Under the pieces are notes generated by a model that was not told the origin of the DNA, made no database searches, and saw nothing but the letters and a program-made list of their open reading frames with translations. A stretch of 64,000 nt of DNA from CAVUXJ01 sp963814975. GTDB lineage: Bacteria; Acidobacteriota; Vicinamibacteria; Vicinamibacterales; CAVVIG01. Made by a program: the position numbers and the translations under genes. Numbering within the stretch: position 1 is the stretch's first letter; every line of letters starts with the position of its first letter. The stretch spans positions 124,001-188,000 of the forward strand of contig CAWFFB010000015.1 of the NCBI GenBank assembly GCA_963814975.1. Reading direction: 5' to 3'. This document shows, piece after piece, positions 16,962 to 27,511 of this stretch.

Positions 16962-18320
16962 TCTTCTCGTCATCCACCAGTAAATCGGAATTCCCGCCGC
17001 GATCACGAGCAGCCCTGCGCCGGAGGGTCCAGGGTTGCGGTAGATGGCGTTGACCACCATGATGAAGCTCATGATCACGAAGACGGCCGGCGTGATTGGA
17101 TAACCCAGCGCCCTGAATGGACGCGGCGCGTGCGGCTCGCGCGTTCGCAGCACGAACACCGCGGCCACCGCAATGCCGCCAAAGAGGGTAATCGCGAAGC
17201 CCACGTAATTCGTCAGCGCGTCCAGGCTGCCCGTGAGGATGAGCATGCTCGCCCAGCACGCTTGCGCGACGATGGACACCGCCGGCGTCTTGAACCGCGG
17301 ATGCACGCGTCCCGCCGCCGGAAAGAACACCCCGTCGCGCGCCATGGCGTAGTAGACACGAGGTCCCGCGAACGTCCATGCGTTGATTCCGGCGGCGAGG
17401 CTGATGATCGATACCGCTCCCATGATGTCGCCTGCCCGGGTGCCCAACAGGCGTTCGGCAACCACATCGAGCACGCTGCCCTTCACCTTCGCGAGCTCCT
17501 CGACCGGCATTACGTACAGATAGAGCACGTTCATCAACAGATAAATGATGATGACCGCGACGGTGCCCAGGATGAGCGCCAGCGGTAGATTCCGTCCCGG
17601 TTCGCGGATCTCCTCCGCCATATACGCGGCCGCATTCCAGCCCGAGTAGGTAAACATCACGGGAACCAGCGCGAGCACCCACGCGGTCGGCGCCACTACA
17701 CCGGCGGTCTGCCGCAGATTTCCGTCGACCCGGCCCCAAGCGAAAAACCGACGGCAATGAACACGAGCAGCGCTGTAACCTTGAGCGTCGCCAGCACGTT
17801 GCTGACGATCCGGCCCGGGACCGACGCCGCGTATGTGCACGAGGGCGAACAGCGCCACCGCGCTGATCGCGACCAGCGTCCTCCGGGAGAACGTCAGCGG
17901 CACGTAGGGAATCGGCACGACGAAGAAGGGCGTGGGATCGGCGGCGCCGGGAATGAACCGGTCGAGGTACAGGACGAGCACGACCGCGCTCGCCGCCATT
18001 GCGCCGGCAAAGCCGGCCACAAAGGAAGTCCAGCCTGTCAGAAATCCGGCCAGCCTGCCATAGGCCTCTCGCAGATAGACATATTCGCCGCCGGCGCGCG
18101 GCCGTAACGCCGCCAGCTCCGCGTACGCCACGGCGCCGGCGAAGGCGAGGGCGCCGCCGGCGACCCAGGTGGCGAGAAACAGCCAGGGATTCGGAACGTT
18201 GGCGGCAATGATCGGAGGCGTGAAGAGGATCCCGCCACCAATCACGTTCGAGACGATGATGGCGGCCGCGTCGAACGGGCCGAGCCGGCGATCGAGTGAC
18301 GTCGCTGGAGTGTCGGTCAT
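16947..18320 (-). CDS. APC-family amino-acid permease, internal frame disruption
   Basis: This inner-membrane transporter (about 457 residues, roughly 12 membrane segments) belongs to the amino acid-polyamine-organocation superfamily. Segment 1 has I-I-V-S-N-V-I-G-G-G-I-L-F, the unwound substrate-site motif, and later helices include 'VMFTYSGWNAAAYMAEEIRE'. The part decoded from about 17720-17830 is non-hydrophobic in the main frame, but another frame gives R-I-V-S-N-V-L-A-T-L-K-V-T-A-L-L-V-F-I, the expected helix, so compensating indels are present. Start ATG at 18320, 16 bp after the upstream lipoprotein stop. Substrate unknown. Confidence 0.8.
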   Translation of the reverse strand: MTDTPATSLDRRLGPFDAAAIIVSNVIGGGILFTPPIIAANVPNPWLFLATWVAGGALAFAGAVAYAELAALRPRAGGEYVYLREAYGRLAGFLTGWTSFVAGFAGAMAASAVVLVLYLDRFIPGAADPTPFFVVPIPYVPLTFSRRTLVAISAVALFALVHIRGVGPGPDRQQRAGDAQGYSAARVHCRRFFAWGRVDGNLRQTAGVVAPTAWVLALVPVMFTYSGWNAAAYMAEEIREPGRNLPLALILGTVAVIIIYLLMNVLYLYVMPVEELAKVKGSVLDVVAERLLGTRAGDIMGAVSIISLAAGINAWTFAGPRVYYAMARDGVFFPAAGRVHPRFKTPAVSIVAQACWASMLILTGSLDALTNYVGFAITLFGGIAVAAVFVLRTREPHAPRPFRALGYPITPAVFVIMSFIMVVNAIYRNPGPSGAGLLVIAAGIPIYWWMTRRKSQV

Positions 18321-18336
18321 GATCGAGGCGGCCGTT

Positions 18337-18819
18337 TCATCGCGTGATGAGCCGCCGCTCGATCGGACGTTCGCCGATGCGCACCCATTGCTGGGCCCCA
18401 TACTTCGCGAAGAGGTCCACCTTCGCGTCGACGAACTGCGAGTTCTGCAGCATCTGGGCGCGTGGTTCCGTTCCGGTGTAGCCGAGCTTCATGTTGACGG
18501 TGATCGGTTGCGAGGTCGCGCCTGGCTGGAGGCCCTCAGACCGCGTCACGGGAACCCAGACGGTGCCCCATTCATCCTTGTCGTCGCCCCGCCGGAACAC
18601 CGCGTTGATCTGCAGCGCGACGAGCGGCTGGTCGGAGACGTTTTTCAGCTTGAAGGCGATCGAGGGCACCAGTTTGTTCTGGCCGTCGACGGGGCCGACG
18701 TCGTACCACCCTGTCGAGGCGTCGGCGATCTCGAGCGCTTTCGTGAGATCGACCGGGGGACCCCCGCACGCCGCCGACAGCATGGTGAGGAGGATCAGTT
18801 GCCCGGCGAGGACGCGCAT
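18337..18819 (-). CDS. Small lipoprotein of unknown function
   Basis: This 160-residue protein has a signal peptide with lipobox L-S-A-A-C followed by G-G-P-P, so the mature protein would start at Cys18 and be membrane anchored. The rest looks like one beta-rich domain ('FKLKNVSDQPLVALQINAVF', 'GVPVTRSEG'-like strands) typical of periplasmic binding or scaffold domains, but I do not recognise the family. It lies 16 bp before the permease start and 11 bp after the upstream gene, so it is probably part of that transcription unit. Confidence 0.7.
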   Translation of the reverse strand: MRVLAGQLILLTMLSAACGGPPVDLTKALEIADASTGWYDVGPVDGQNKLVPSIAFKLKNVSDQPLVALQINAVFRRGDDKDEWGTVWVPVTRSEGLQPGATSQPITVNMKLGYTGTEPRAQMLQNSQFVDAKVDLFAKYGAQQWVRIGERPIERRLITR

Positions 18820-18830
18820 GCGGCGACATT

Positions 18831-19662
18831 CTAGAACACTTTGACGTCCATCCGCTTGCGAGCGTCTTCGCGCGAAATCTGCCCGGCGAGAAACTGCGTC
18901 AAGTCGGCGCCCCGGACCCTGATCATGACTGTCCGCGCGTCGGTGTCCGTCGGCGCCAGCCGCGGATCATCGGAGTGGCGGCGCGCCGCAATGTGCAACC
19001 AGTCGCCGGTCTCGAGAGACAGGCCGCGGCTGTAATCGAGCATGGCGTCCATCAGCACGTTTTTCACTTCCGCGCGGTACGCCTCTTCCGGATCGTCGAG
19101 GGAGGGATCGGCCGCCGCTGCGGCCCGCGGCGAGGTTGTTGCCGCCGATCCGGTGAGAACGCGCGCGCCGGCCGGCAGCGGCATACTCCCCGCCGACGCC
19201 CCGCTGGAGCCGGCAGCCGACGGCGACGGGCGTGACCTGGAGCTCGACCCGCTTCAGCGCCTGTTCGAGGTTGGTGTCCCCGGTCTTCTGGACGACTGCG
19301 CGCAACGTCTCCAGCGCGCTGGCGAGGCCAAGATCGTTCTGGTCGAGGGTGCGGAACATCCACGGCAACGTGCCTTGGTACAGGAGCGTCGGGACTTCGA
19401 CGTCGAAGAACATCCCGTAGTTTTCAATGCGGAAACCACGGACGCGTGCGCCTTCACTCACCAGCATGTCGGCGGGCACCAGCGCCTGCAGACGATCGCG
19501 GGTCAGGTTCGCGCCGTGCTCCACCGCTTCTTCGAGAACCCGCTCCATCACGCCGATCTGATACCGCAGTTGCCGCGGCTCGACGGCTGGCTGCGATTGC
19601 GCGGGCCTCGCCGCCGCGAATACCAGCAGGCCGGCGGCAAGGGTTGAAACAACTGTGCTCAT
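18831..19662 (-). CDS. Secreted protein of unknown function in the ECF sigma operon, one frameshift
   Basis: Two frames join to about 276 residues after removing one base near 19180-19240. A signal peptide (L-A-A-G-L-L-V-F-A-A-A-R-P-A-Q-S-Q) is followed by a helical body ('GVMERVLEEAVEHGANLTRD') and a C-terminal part with 'GLSLETGDWLHIAARRHSDD'. I do not recognise a domain. It lies 10 bp after the anti-sigma gene in the same direction, so it is probably co-transcribed with the sigma/anti-sigma pair and may be an envelope component of that system. Confidence 0.6.
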
Positions 19663-19672
19663 GTTCTGTCCC

Positions 19673-20467
19673 TTATGGTCTCTGCGTCACACGGACCGCC
19701 AGGTCGTTCAGCAGGCGACGTTGCCGCATGACCTCGGCGCCGGTACCGTTTTGAATGTAGCCAAGGGTTCGGTCGATACGAACGAGATCGGCCGTGCGCT
19801 GGGCCTGCACCTCGCGCACCAGCTCACCGATCCGCAGCGCGAGTTCGCGCTGCTGCCGGCCCTCGCTCTGCTCGACGAGCGCCTGGACGCGGCGGACGAT
19901 CTCCTCGGCGCCTGGCGCCGCCCTCTGGACGGTGGCGGGCCGCGAGGCTGCAACCGTCACCGCATGGAATTCGGCGCGCAACCGTTGTTCGAGCATCGCC
20001 AGCTCCGCTCGCCACGCGCTTGATTCGACCGGCGGGGGCGCGACCGGTTTCGCCGTCTCGCCGGTGGCCTCAATCGGCGAAGGTGCTATCCACCCCGTGC
20101 GCACCGAGAGCCCGCTGCGATCGTAGCGCACGTCGAGATTCGCGACGCCGGCAGCGATGCCGACGCACAGCAGCGCGGCCGCCGCCTGGGCCCAGACTGG
20201 AACCTCGCGAAGCGCCGCCCGCACGGGTGTCCGCCGCTCGGCTTTTGGCGGCGTCCCATGCGTGAACGCGCGAGCGGGCTCGGCGGGTGTCCAGGCGGCA
20301 AGCTGCGCCCGAACTCCAGCAAGCTCGGTCAGCTCCGCGCCGCACGCGGAACACCCGGCGACATGCGCGTCGAATGCCGCCCGCTCGGCCTGGTCCCCCT
20401 CGTCGTACAGATGTTCGAGGAGCGCCTCGTCTCGGTTTCCCTGATATGTGCAGAACATCTCGCTCAT
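19673..20467 (-). CDS. Membrane-bound zinc-finger anti-sigma factor
   Basis: The 264-residue protein has an N-terminal zinc anti-sigma motif H-V-A-G-C-S-A-C (H-x3-C-x2-C, residues about 34-41). A single membrane helix follows near residue 95-110 (A-A-A-L-L-C-V-G-I-A-A-G-V-A), then a periplasmic region with coiled-coil character rich in Glu/Arg. Such proteins hold the partner ECF sigma factor until an envelope signal releases it. Its start overlaps the sigma gene stop (ATGA), so the two are translationally coupled. Confidence 0.85.
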   Translation of the reverse strand: MSEMFCTYQGNRDEALLEHLYDEGDQAERAAFDAHVAGCSACGAELTELAGVRAQLAAWTPAEPARAFTHGTPPKAERRTPVRAALREVPVWAQAAAALLCVGIAAGVANLDVRYDRSGLSVRTGWIAPSPIEATGETAKPVAPPPVESSAWRAELAMLEQRLRAEFHAVTVAASRPATVQRAAPGAEEIVRRVQALVEQSEGRQQRELALRIGELVREVQAQRTADLVRIDRTLGYIQNGTGAEVMRQRRLLNDLAVRVTQRP

Positions 20468-21069
20468 GACCCCAAGCCCCCATCAACTCTTGCCAGTTCA
20501 CGCCGCAGCACAGTCAGGCCTTGGTACAGCCGGGTCTTCACCGTGCTCAGCGGGCAGCCCACCACCTCGGCAATCTCGCGGAAGGTGAGTCCGTGAAATT
20601 CCTTCAGGACAATCGCCGTGCGCTGCTCTTCCGGCAATCGTGCCATGACGCGTTCGACGGCGCGCGCCAGATCCTTGCGCGCGACGAGCTCTTCGATCGA
20701 TTCCGATGGCTCGGCTGCCGCGGCAAGATCCAACAGGTCGACCCCTTCCGGCGCCTGGACCGTCGGCGCGCGCCGCTCGCGACGCATCCAGTCGCGGCAC
20801 AGGTTGAGTGCGATCCGATAGAGCCAGGACGAGAACTTTGCCTGACCGCGGAAGCCGGGCAGCGCGCGAAACGCGCGGAGGAATGTCTCCTGGCACACGT
20901 CGCGTGCATCCTCTTCCCGGCCAATCGTGCGGTATGCGAGAACGTAGATCGGACGTTCCCATCGCAGGATGAGTTCGTTGAAGCTCTCGGCATCGCCGCC
21001 AACTGATTTTGCGACGAGCTCTTCATCCGTCCACGTCATCGTGGAGCGCGGAGGGTCCTCTTTTCTCAA
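20464..21069 (-). CDS. ECF-type RNA polymerase sigma factor
   Basis: This 201-residue sigma-70 family factor has region 2 ('FNELILRWERPIYVLAYRTI', 'DVCQETFLRAFRALPGF' and the W-L-Y-R-I-A-L-N segment) and region 4 ('LPEEQRTAIVLKEFHGLTF', 'EIAEVVGCPLSTVKTRLYQG'), with no region 1 or 3. It would direct RNA polymerase to stress promoters when freed from the anti-sigma factor encoded next. The first ATG is at 21069; ATG 21039 (M-T-W-T-D-E-E) is an equally plausible start. Confidence 0.93.
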   Translation of the reverse strand: MRKEDPPRSTMTWTDEELVAKSVGGDAESFNELILRWERPIYVLAYRTIGREEDARDVCQETFLRAFRALPGFRGQAKFSSWLYRIALNLCRDWMRRERRAPTVQAPEGVDLLDLAAAAEPSESIEELVARKDLARAVERVMARLPEEQRTAIVLKEFHGLTFREIAEVVGCPLSTVKTRLYQGLTVLRRELARVDGGLGS

Positions 21070-21123
21070 TCACTTAGACGACCGGCGGGTGCGCACGGTC
21101 TGGCGCGTTTGCAGCCTGCGTTT

Positions 21124-21129
21124 ATTATA
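21124..21129 (-). promoter_or_regulatory. Possible -10 element for the ECF sigma operon
   Basis: The minus strand reads TATAAT here, 55 bp before the sigma start, in an AT-rich part of the gap. No good TTGACA lies at the usual distance, so only the -10 is supported. The same gap also serves the divergent histidine kinase gene. Confidence 0.3.
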
Positions 21130-21286
21130 TCGCGATCGTTGTTAAGCTGTTTGTTATCTGTTGGTTAGTGGAATATATCGCGTGCTGGTGTCTGAGAACG
21201 GCAGTGGCGGTCTCTGTTCGTTCGCGTTACAATCCGTCCTATTAAGACCCCGGCGCGCCGGTGAGAGGGGTCGATAGTCGTTCTTG

Positions 21287-23401
21287 ATGTCCCGAAACAC
21301 GCGAACTCATCGCATCCCCAGGCCGCTGAAAGGGGCCATTTCGACGGTGCCGGCCGCGGCCGTCCCCGCCCGCGAGCCCATCGTCTCGCTCCTCGCGAGA
21401 GCGCCCCGTCTTACCGACGTGCTGCCACATCTGCATCAACACGCGATCGATGCGACGCGCGGTACCTGCTCGTTACTGTTCGAGTTCGATCCGGGCAGCG
21501 GCATCATGCAAGCCACGTCTGGTTTCGGGCTCGAGGAGCTTGTCACGGACCCATGGATACCTGGTCCTCCGGAACACAAGCTCGTGTCGGAGGCCTTCGC
21601 GCGGCAAGGACCGACGTTCGTGGTTGACGCCGATCGACAGATGCCCGAATTGACCGAGCGTTTGCGCGCCCCGTCGGCATTGTTGGTGCCGCTCATCTCC
21701 GGCTCGCAGCGTACCGGACTGCTTGCCATCGGATTCGGGACGGCCCCGGTGTCGATGGCGGCCACCGGCGACACCGCCGCCGTCGCCGACACCTTCGTCG
21801 CGGCGCTCGAGCTCTTCCGTCTCCGCCAGAAAGCCGAGCTCCAAGGGGATCTGCGCGAGCTGGTCGACGAGTTCTCAGCCAGCCTCTCGGCCACGCTCAA
21901 CCTGTCCGCGGGCCTCGATATTTTCTGTCATGGCGCCACCCGACTCTTCGGCGCCGATCGAACCTCCGTCTGGGTCCACGACCGACGCTCGCGCGACCTG
22001 ATTCTGCGCGGCTCGTCGGATCCGGAGCATCTCGCGCGAGGCGCTCACGTGAGCGCCGACGACGCACTCGCGCCCGCCGCTGCCGCGATGCGGCGCGCCC
22101 GGGCGGAAGTTCTCCCGATGTTCGGCGCCTCGCCGACGCGGACCGTGACGGTTCCGTTGCGGGGATGCCGTCGTGCGCTCGGCACGATCGTGTTCGACGG
22201 GGTGCGCGTGGAAACCGGCGACGAACTCGATTTGCTGAATCGCGCCGACGAGCTCGGGCGTCAGCTTTCGAACGCCATCGAAAACCTGCAGTTGCTCGAC
22301 GACGTGATGCGGTCGCATCGCGACCTTGAAAATGCCTTCGATTCGATCGCGCATCTGGTCGCCGTGACCGATCGGCGCGGGCGCATCACTCACGCCAACG
22401 AGGCCTTTGCGACGCGAATGAAACAGCCCCGCGAGCAGCTGGTCGACCGTCCACTTGCCGAATGCGTCGGCGAGGAGCTGGCGCTCTGGCTGGCGGCCCA
22501 TGATCAATCCGCGGCGCGCGCCGACGGCGAGCAGCCCGAATCGCGGGAAGTCGTGGATCCCGTGCTCAACGGCACCTTCATGGTGACCCTGACGGATCTG
22601 CTCGATCAACACCGTGAGCGCGCGGGTACTGTGCTCGTGGCTCGCGACCGGACGCCGCAGTCGAAGGTGGAAGCCGAGCGCGAGGCGCTGCGGAAGCAGC
22701 TCACCCAGTCGGAAAAGCTCGCCGCTCTCGGTCAGTTCGTGGCCGGCATCGCGCACGAGCTGAACAATCCGTTGCAGGGGGTCCTCGGACACCTCGAGCT
22801 GCTCCGTGCCACGAAAGCGTTTCCCAAGGAGCTCCGCCGGGAGGTCCGGACCATCTATCGGGAAGCCGATCGCGCCGCCAAGATCGTGCGCAATCTACTC
22901 GTGTTCGCCGGCTCCCGGCGCGCAGCCCGCCGGTCCGTGAGCGTGAACCGGGTGCTTCAGAAGGTCGTCGCCCTGCGTCAAGCTGCTTGCCGCGCTCTCG
23001 ACATCGAAGTCGTGCGACACTATGACGAGAAGCTGCCGCGCGTCCACAGCGATCCGCTGCTTCTGCACCAGGCGTTCCTCAACATGGTGATGAACGCGGA
23101 GCAGGCGATCGCGGCCACGGGCCGGCCCGGTCGCATCGAAATCACCACGGCCGCGGCCGGGGACCGCGTTGTGACAACCGTGCACGATACCGGTGGCGGG
23201 ATCCCGCCGGACGCCCTGACGAGAATTTTCGAGCCGTTTTACACGACGAAGGAAGTCGGAAAAGGGACGGGGCTTGGTTTGGCAATCGCCTACGGCATCG
23301 TGCAGGAGCATGGTGGACTCATGTCGGCCGCCAATCACCGCGACGGCGGCGCTGTGTTCACGGTAGATCTGCCGGGCGCGGCGGTCACGAGACGCCAGTG
23401 A
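21287..23401 (+). CDS. Sensor histidine kinase with GAF and PAS domains
   Basis: This 704-residue cytoplasmic kinase has no obvious membrane helix. Residues about 30-180 and 190-330 look like two GAF modules, and about 345-450 like a PAS ('LVAVTDRRGRITHANEAFAT'). The dimerisation domain has the phospho-acceptor His in 'LGQFVAGIAHELNNPLQGVL', and the ATPase domain has the N box 'NMVMNAEQAI' and G boxes D-T-G-G-G-I and 'GKGTGLGLAIAYGIV'. A leaderless TTG sits at 21284, but ATG 21287 is preferred. Its stop overlaps the start of the HTH-receiver gene, its likely partner. Confidence 0.9.
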   Translation: MSRNTRTHRIPRPLKGAISTVPAAAVPAREPIVSLLARAPRLTDVLPHLHQHAIDATRGTCSLLFEFDPGSGIMQATSGFGLEELVTDPWIPGPPEHKLVSEAFARQGPTFVVDADRQMPELTERLRAPSALLVPLISGSQRTGLLAIGFGTAPVSMAATGDTAAVADTFVAALELFRLRQKAELQGDLRELVDEFSASLSATLNLSAGLDIFCHGATRLFGADRTSVWVHDRRSRDLILRGSSDPEHLARGAHVSADDALAPAAAAMRRARAEVLPMFGASPTRTVTVPLRGCRRALGTIVFDGVRVETGDELDLLNRADELGRQLSNAIENLQLLDDVMRSHRDLENAFDSIAHLVAVTDRRGRITHANEAFATRMKQPREQLVDRPLAECVGEELALWLAAHDQSAARADGEQPESREVVDPVLNGTFMVTLTDLLDQHRERAGTVLVARDRTPQSKVEAEREALRKQLTQSEKLAALGQFVAGIAHELNNPLQGVLGHLELLRATKAFPKELRREVRTIYREADRAAKIVRNLLVFAGSRRAARRSVSVNRVLQKVVALRQAACRALDIEVVRHYDEKLPRVHSDPLLLHQAFLNMVMNAEQAIAATGRPGRIEITTAAAGDRVVTTVHDTGGGIPPDALTRIFEPFYTTKEVGKGTGLGLAIAYGIVQEHGGLMSAANHRDGGAVFTVDLPGAAVTRRQ

Positions 23402-23997
23402 TGATTGATGAAACGTTTCTCACCACCGAAGAAGTCCTCGAGTACCTCCAGGTCAACCTTCGCACGGTGTACCGCCTGATCAAGGCGGGCAAGATTCCGG
23501 CGGTCCGGGTCGGCCGCCAGTGGCGCTTTCGCAAGCGCGACATCGACGCGTGGCTGGACAGCCAGCGGATGCGCGCCGGCACGCGCCCGCCCGCCCAGCA
23601 GCCCGCGACCGCCGTCCGGCCGCCAGCCGGGACTGCGCGCCCGCGCGTCCTCGTCGTGGACGATGAAGCCAGCATCCGGGATCTGCTGTCGAAGACCCTG
23701 GCGCTGGCCGAGTACGATATCGACGTCGCCCCCGACGGCCGCTCCGCGCTCGAGCGAATGCGGATGTACGCCTACGATCTGTTGATCGCGGACCTGAAGA
23801 TGCCGGGCATGGACGGCCTGTCCTTGATCCGCGAGGCCAAGCGCTTCAAGGCCGATTTGCCGGTGCTCATCATTACCGGGTTCTCCACGGAGTCGAGCGC
23901 GATCGAGGCGGTCAACCTCGGGGTTGCCGGCTATCTCACCAAGCCATTTCGCGTCCCTCAGGTGCTCGCCGCCGCGGCCAAAGCGCTCGGCGAATAA
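23401..23997 (+). CDS. Response regulator with N-terminal excisionase-type HTH and C-terminal receiver domain
   Basis: The 198-residue protein starts with an excisionase/MerR-like DNA-binding helix-turn-helix ('FLTTEEVLEYLQVNLRTVYR' then 'RVGRQWRFRKRDIDAWL', residues about 5-52). A Pro/Ala-rich linker and a complete receiver domain (residues about 80-198) follow: acidic pair D-D-E, phospho-Asp in L-I-A-D-L-K-M-P-G-M-D-G, Thr in I-I-T-G-F, and the T-K-P-F lysine. The order is reversed from usual response regulators, which carry the receiver first. The start ATG overlaps the kinase stop (TGATG; GTG 23398 is an alternative), so kinase and regulator are coupled. Confidence 0.85.
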   Translation: MIDETFLTTEEVLEYLQVNLRTVYRLIKAGKIPAVRVGRQWRFRKRDIDAWLDSQRMRAGTRPPAQQPATAVRPPAGTARPRVLVVDDEASIRDLLSKTLALAEYDIDVAPDGRSALERMRMYAYDLLIADLKMPGMDGLSLIREAKRFKADLPVLIITGFSTESSAIEAVNLGVAGYLTKPFRVPQVLAAAAKALGE

Positions 23998-24126
23998 GAA
24001 CCTCACCACGAAGGCACGAATTCACGCAGGCTGTTCAGGCCAACCGAGCGCTTATCAGCCGGCGAAGGGTTTCGTGTGCTTCAAGTCCCGTGGTTGGTAT
24101 GGTAGACTAAGTGGTTAATCGTCAAC

Positions 24127-26155
24127 ATGATCCAGCTGTCAGAGCTCACAAAGGCGTTCGGCGACCGCGTGCTGTTGGACCAGGTTACCTGGCAGATCAC
24201 CGCGCGCGAGCGTGTCGGGTTGTGCGGCCCGAACGGTGCCGGCAAGACCACGCTGCTCCGAATGATGGCCGGTCTCGACGAACCGGATGCCGGGGCGATT
24301 CTCAAGCCCGCCGCCCTGACTGTCGGATATCTGCCGCAGGACGGGCTGACGCACGCGGGCCGGACCGTCTTCGAGGAGGCCAGCAGCGCATTCCGCCAGC
24401 TGCTGGCGATGAAGGCCGAGATGCACGACCTCGAGGGACGTCTTGGCGACCCTTCGATTCCCGAAGGCGAACACGACGCGATGCTCGAGCGCTACAGCGA
24501 CCTCCAAGACCAATTTCGACACGGCGACGGATACAGCATCGAGCTCAAGACGGCGACCGTGTTACAGGGTCTGGGGTTCCAGCCGTCCGACTTCGAACGG
24601 CCGACCGAGACCTTCTCCGGCGGGTGGCAGATGCGGCTGGCCCTTGCGAAGCTGCTGCTGGGACAGCCTAACCTTCTGCTGCTGGACGAGCCAACCAACC
24701 ATCTGGACCTCGACGCGCGCAACTGGCTCGAGGAATACCTGAACGGCTATGCCCATGCGGTGATTCTCGTCTCCCACGATCGCTTCTTCCTCGACGCCGT
24801 CGTGACGCGGATCGCCGATCTCACGCTGCGGACGCTGACCGATTACGTCGGCAACTACAGCGAATACCTGGTCGCGCACGAGGCGCGGATCGAGCAGCGG
24901 CGCAAGGCCAAGCACGAGCAGGATGAAGAAGTCGCCCGCGTCAAGTTGTTCATCGATCGGTTCCGCTACCAGGCCACCAAGGCATCGCAGGTCCAGAGCC
25001 GCATCAAGATGCTCGAGAAGGTCGTCCCGATCGAAGTGCCGCCCGAGCGCAAGAAGATCCACTTCAATTTTCCCTCGTGCGGCAAGAGCGGCCGCACCGT
25101 GCTGCAACTCAAAGGCGCCCGGAAGGCATACGGCAACCTCGTCGTCCTGAACGCCATCGACCTGCACATCGAGCGCGGCGACCGCATTGCCCTGGTCGGG
25201 CCGAACGGGGCCGGCAAGTCCACGATGATGCGCTTGCTGTCGTCCGAGGAATCGCCCGATTCCGGAGAGCGTCTGGAAGGACACAACGTCGTGATCCAGT
25301 ATTTCGCGCAGGATGAGGCCACGCGGCTGGATCCCAAGCCGACCGTGTACGAGACGCTGGCCTCCGGCTCGCCGCACCACATGGTGCCCGCGATTCGGAA
25401 CATCCTCGGAGGTTTTCTGTTCTCGGGCGACGACGTGCACAAGCCGGTGCGCGTGCTTTCCGGCGGTGAGCGGACCCGTCTCGCGGTGGCACGCATGCTC
25501 CTGCGGCCGTCGAACACGCTGTTGCTCGACGAGCCGACGAATCACCTCGACCTCGACTCGAAGGAAGTGCTGCTCGACGCGCTCGTGGATTACGGCGGCA
25601 CGCTCATCTTCGTCTCGCACGATCGGTATTTCGTCGAGCGTCTCGCCACGAAGATCATCGAGGTTGGTAACGGGACGGCCGCGGTGTACCCGGGCACATA
25701 CGCGGAGTTCCGGTGGCACAAGGAACATCCGCTCCAGGACAAACCGGAGAGGGACAAATCGGAGAAGCCGCAGGCGCGCGAATCTCGCGGCGCCGCGGAT
25801 CAGGCCCGCACCCGCGCGATCTGCAGGCCCTCAGGGCCCGCGCGCGGCCGATAAGCCAGGGTCCGTGGTCAGAAGCGTCCGCGGGAAACATGACATCGAG
25901 AGCCGCAGGAAGACTCGCGCCGAACAGGCGATGCGGGCGCGAATTACCGACCTCGAAACGCGGATTGCCGAGACGGAAGCCGCCATCCGCGACATCGAAA
26001 ATGCGATGGCCGCTCCCGGGTTCTACGAGGACCGGACCGCGGCCCAGGCGCTCGTCGATCGCCGCCAGGGCCTGATGTGGCAGGTCGGCGATTTGATGCA
26101 TCAGTGGGAAGAACTCCAGGCCCTCTCGGATTCCGCCACCACCGCTGGCGCCTGA
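24127..26155 (+). CDS. ABC-F family ATPase (Uup/YheS-like), frameshift near the 3' end
   Basis: This soluble protein has two ABC domains and no membrane part, as in ribosome-associated ABC-F factors. Domain 1 has G-P-N-G-A-G-K-T-T, signature F-S-G-G-W and Walker B L-L-L-L-D-E-P-T-N-H-L-D. Domain 2 has G-P-N-G-A-G-K-S-T, L-S-G-G-E-R and L-L-L-D-E-P-T-N-H-L-D. The linker between them (residues about 240-310) is rich in Lys/Arg, as usual for the P-site tRNA-interacting motif. The main frame stops at 25854, but the next frame continues with a coiled coil ('MRARITDLETRIAETEAAI') to 26155, so one extra base near 25800 splits a protein of about 675 residues. Start ATG 24127. Confidence 0.9.
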
Positions 26156-26331
26156 CAATTCTGTTAGTTGATTACGATTTTGTCATACTGCTCTCCGAGC
26201 ACACTTACCTAAGTTGTTGATTTCAGATGGCTTCCAAGCCATGCCCTCGCCCGCGGTGGCGGGCACACGGTTTGCGCCGCGGTATCAGCTGACGGACATG
26301 CCCCTCATGCCGAGACGCCCTGACGGTACCC

Positions 26332-27496
<1,165 letters not shown>

Positions 27497-27511
27497 AAAC
27501 GAGGCTACGCA

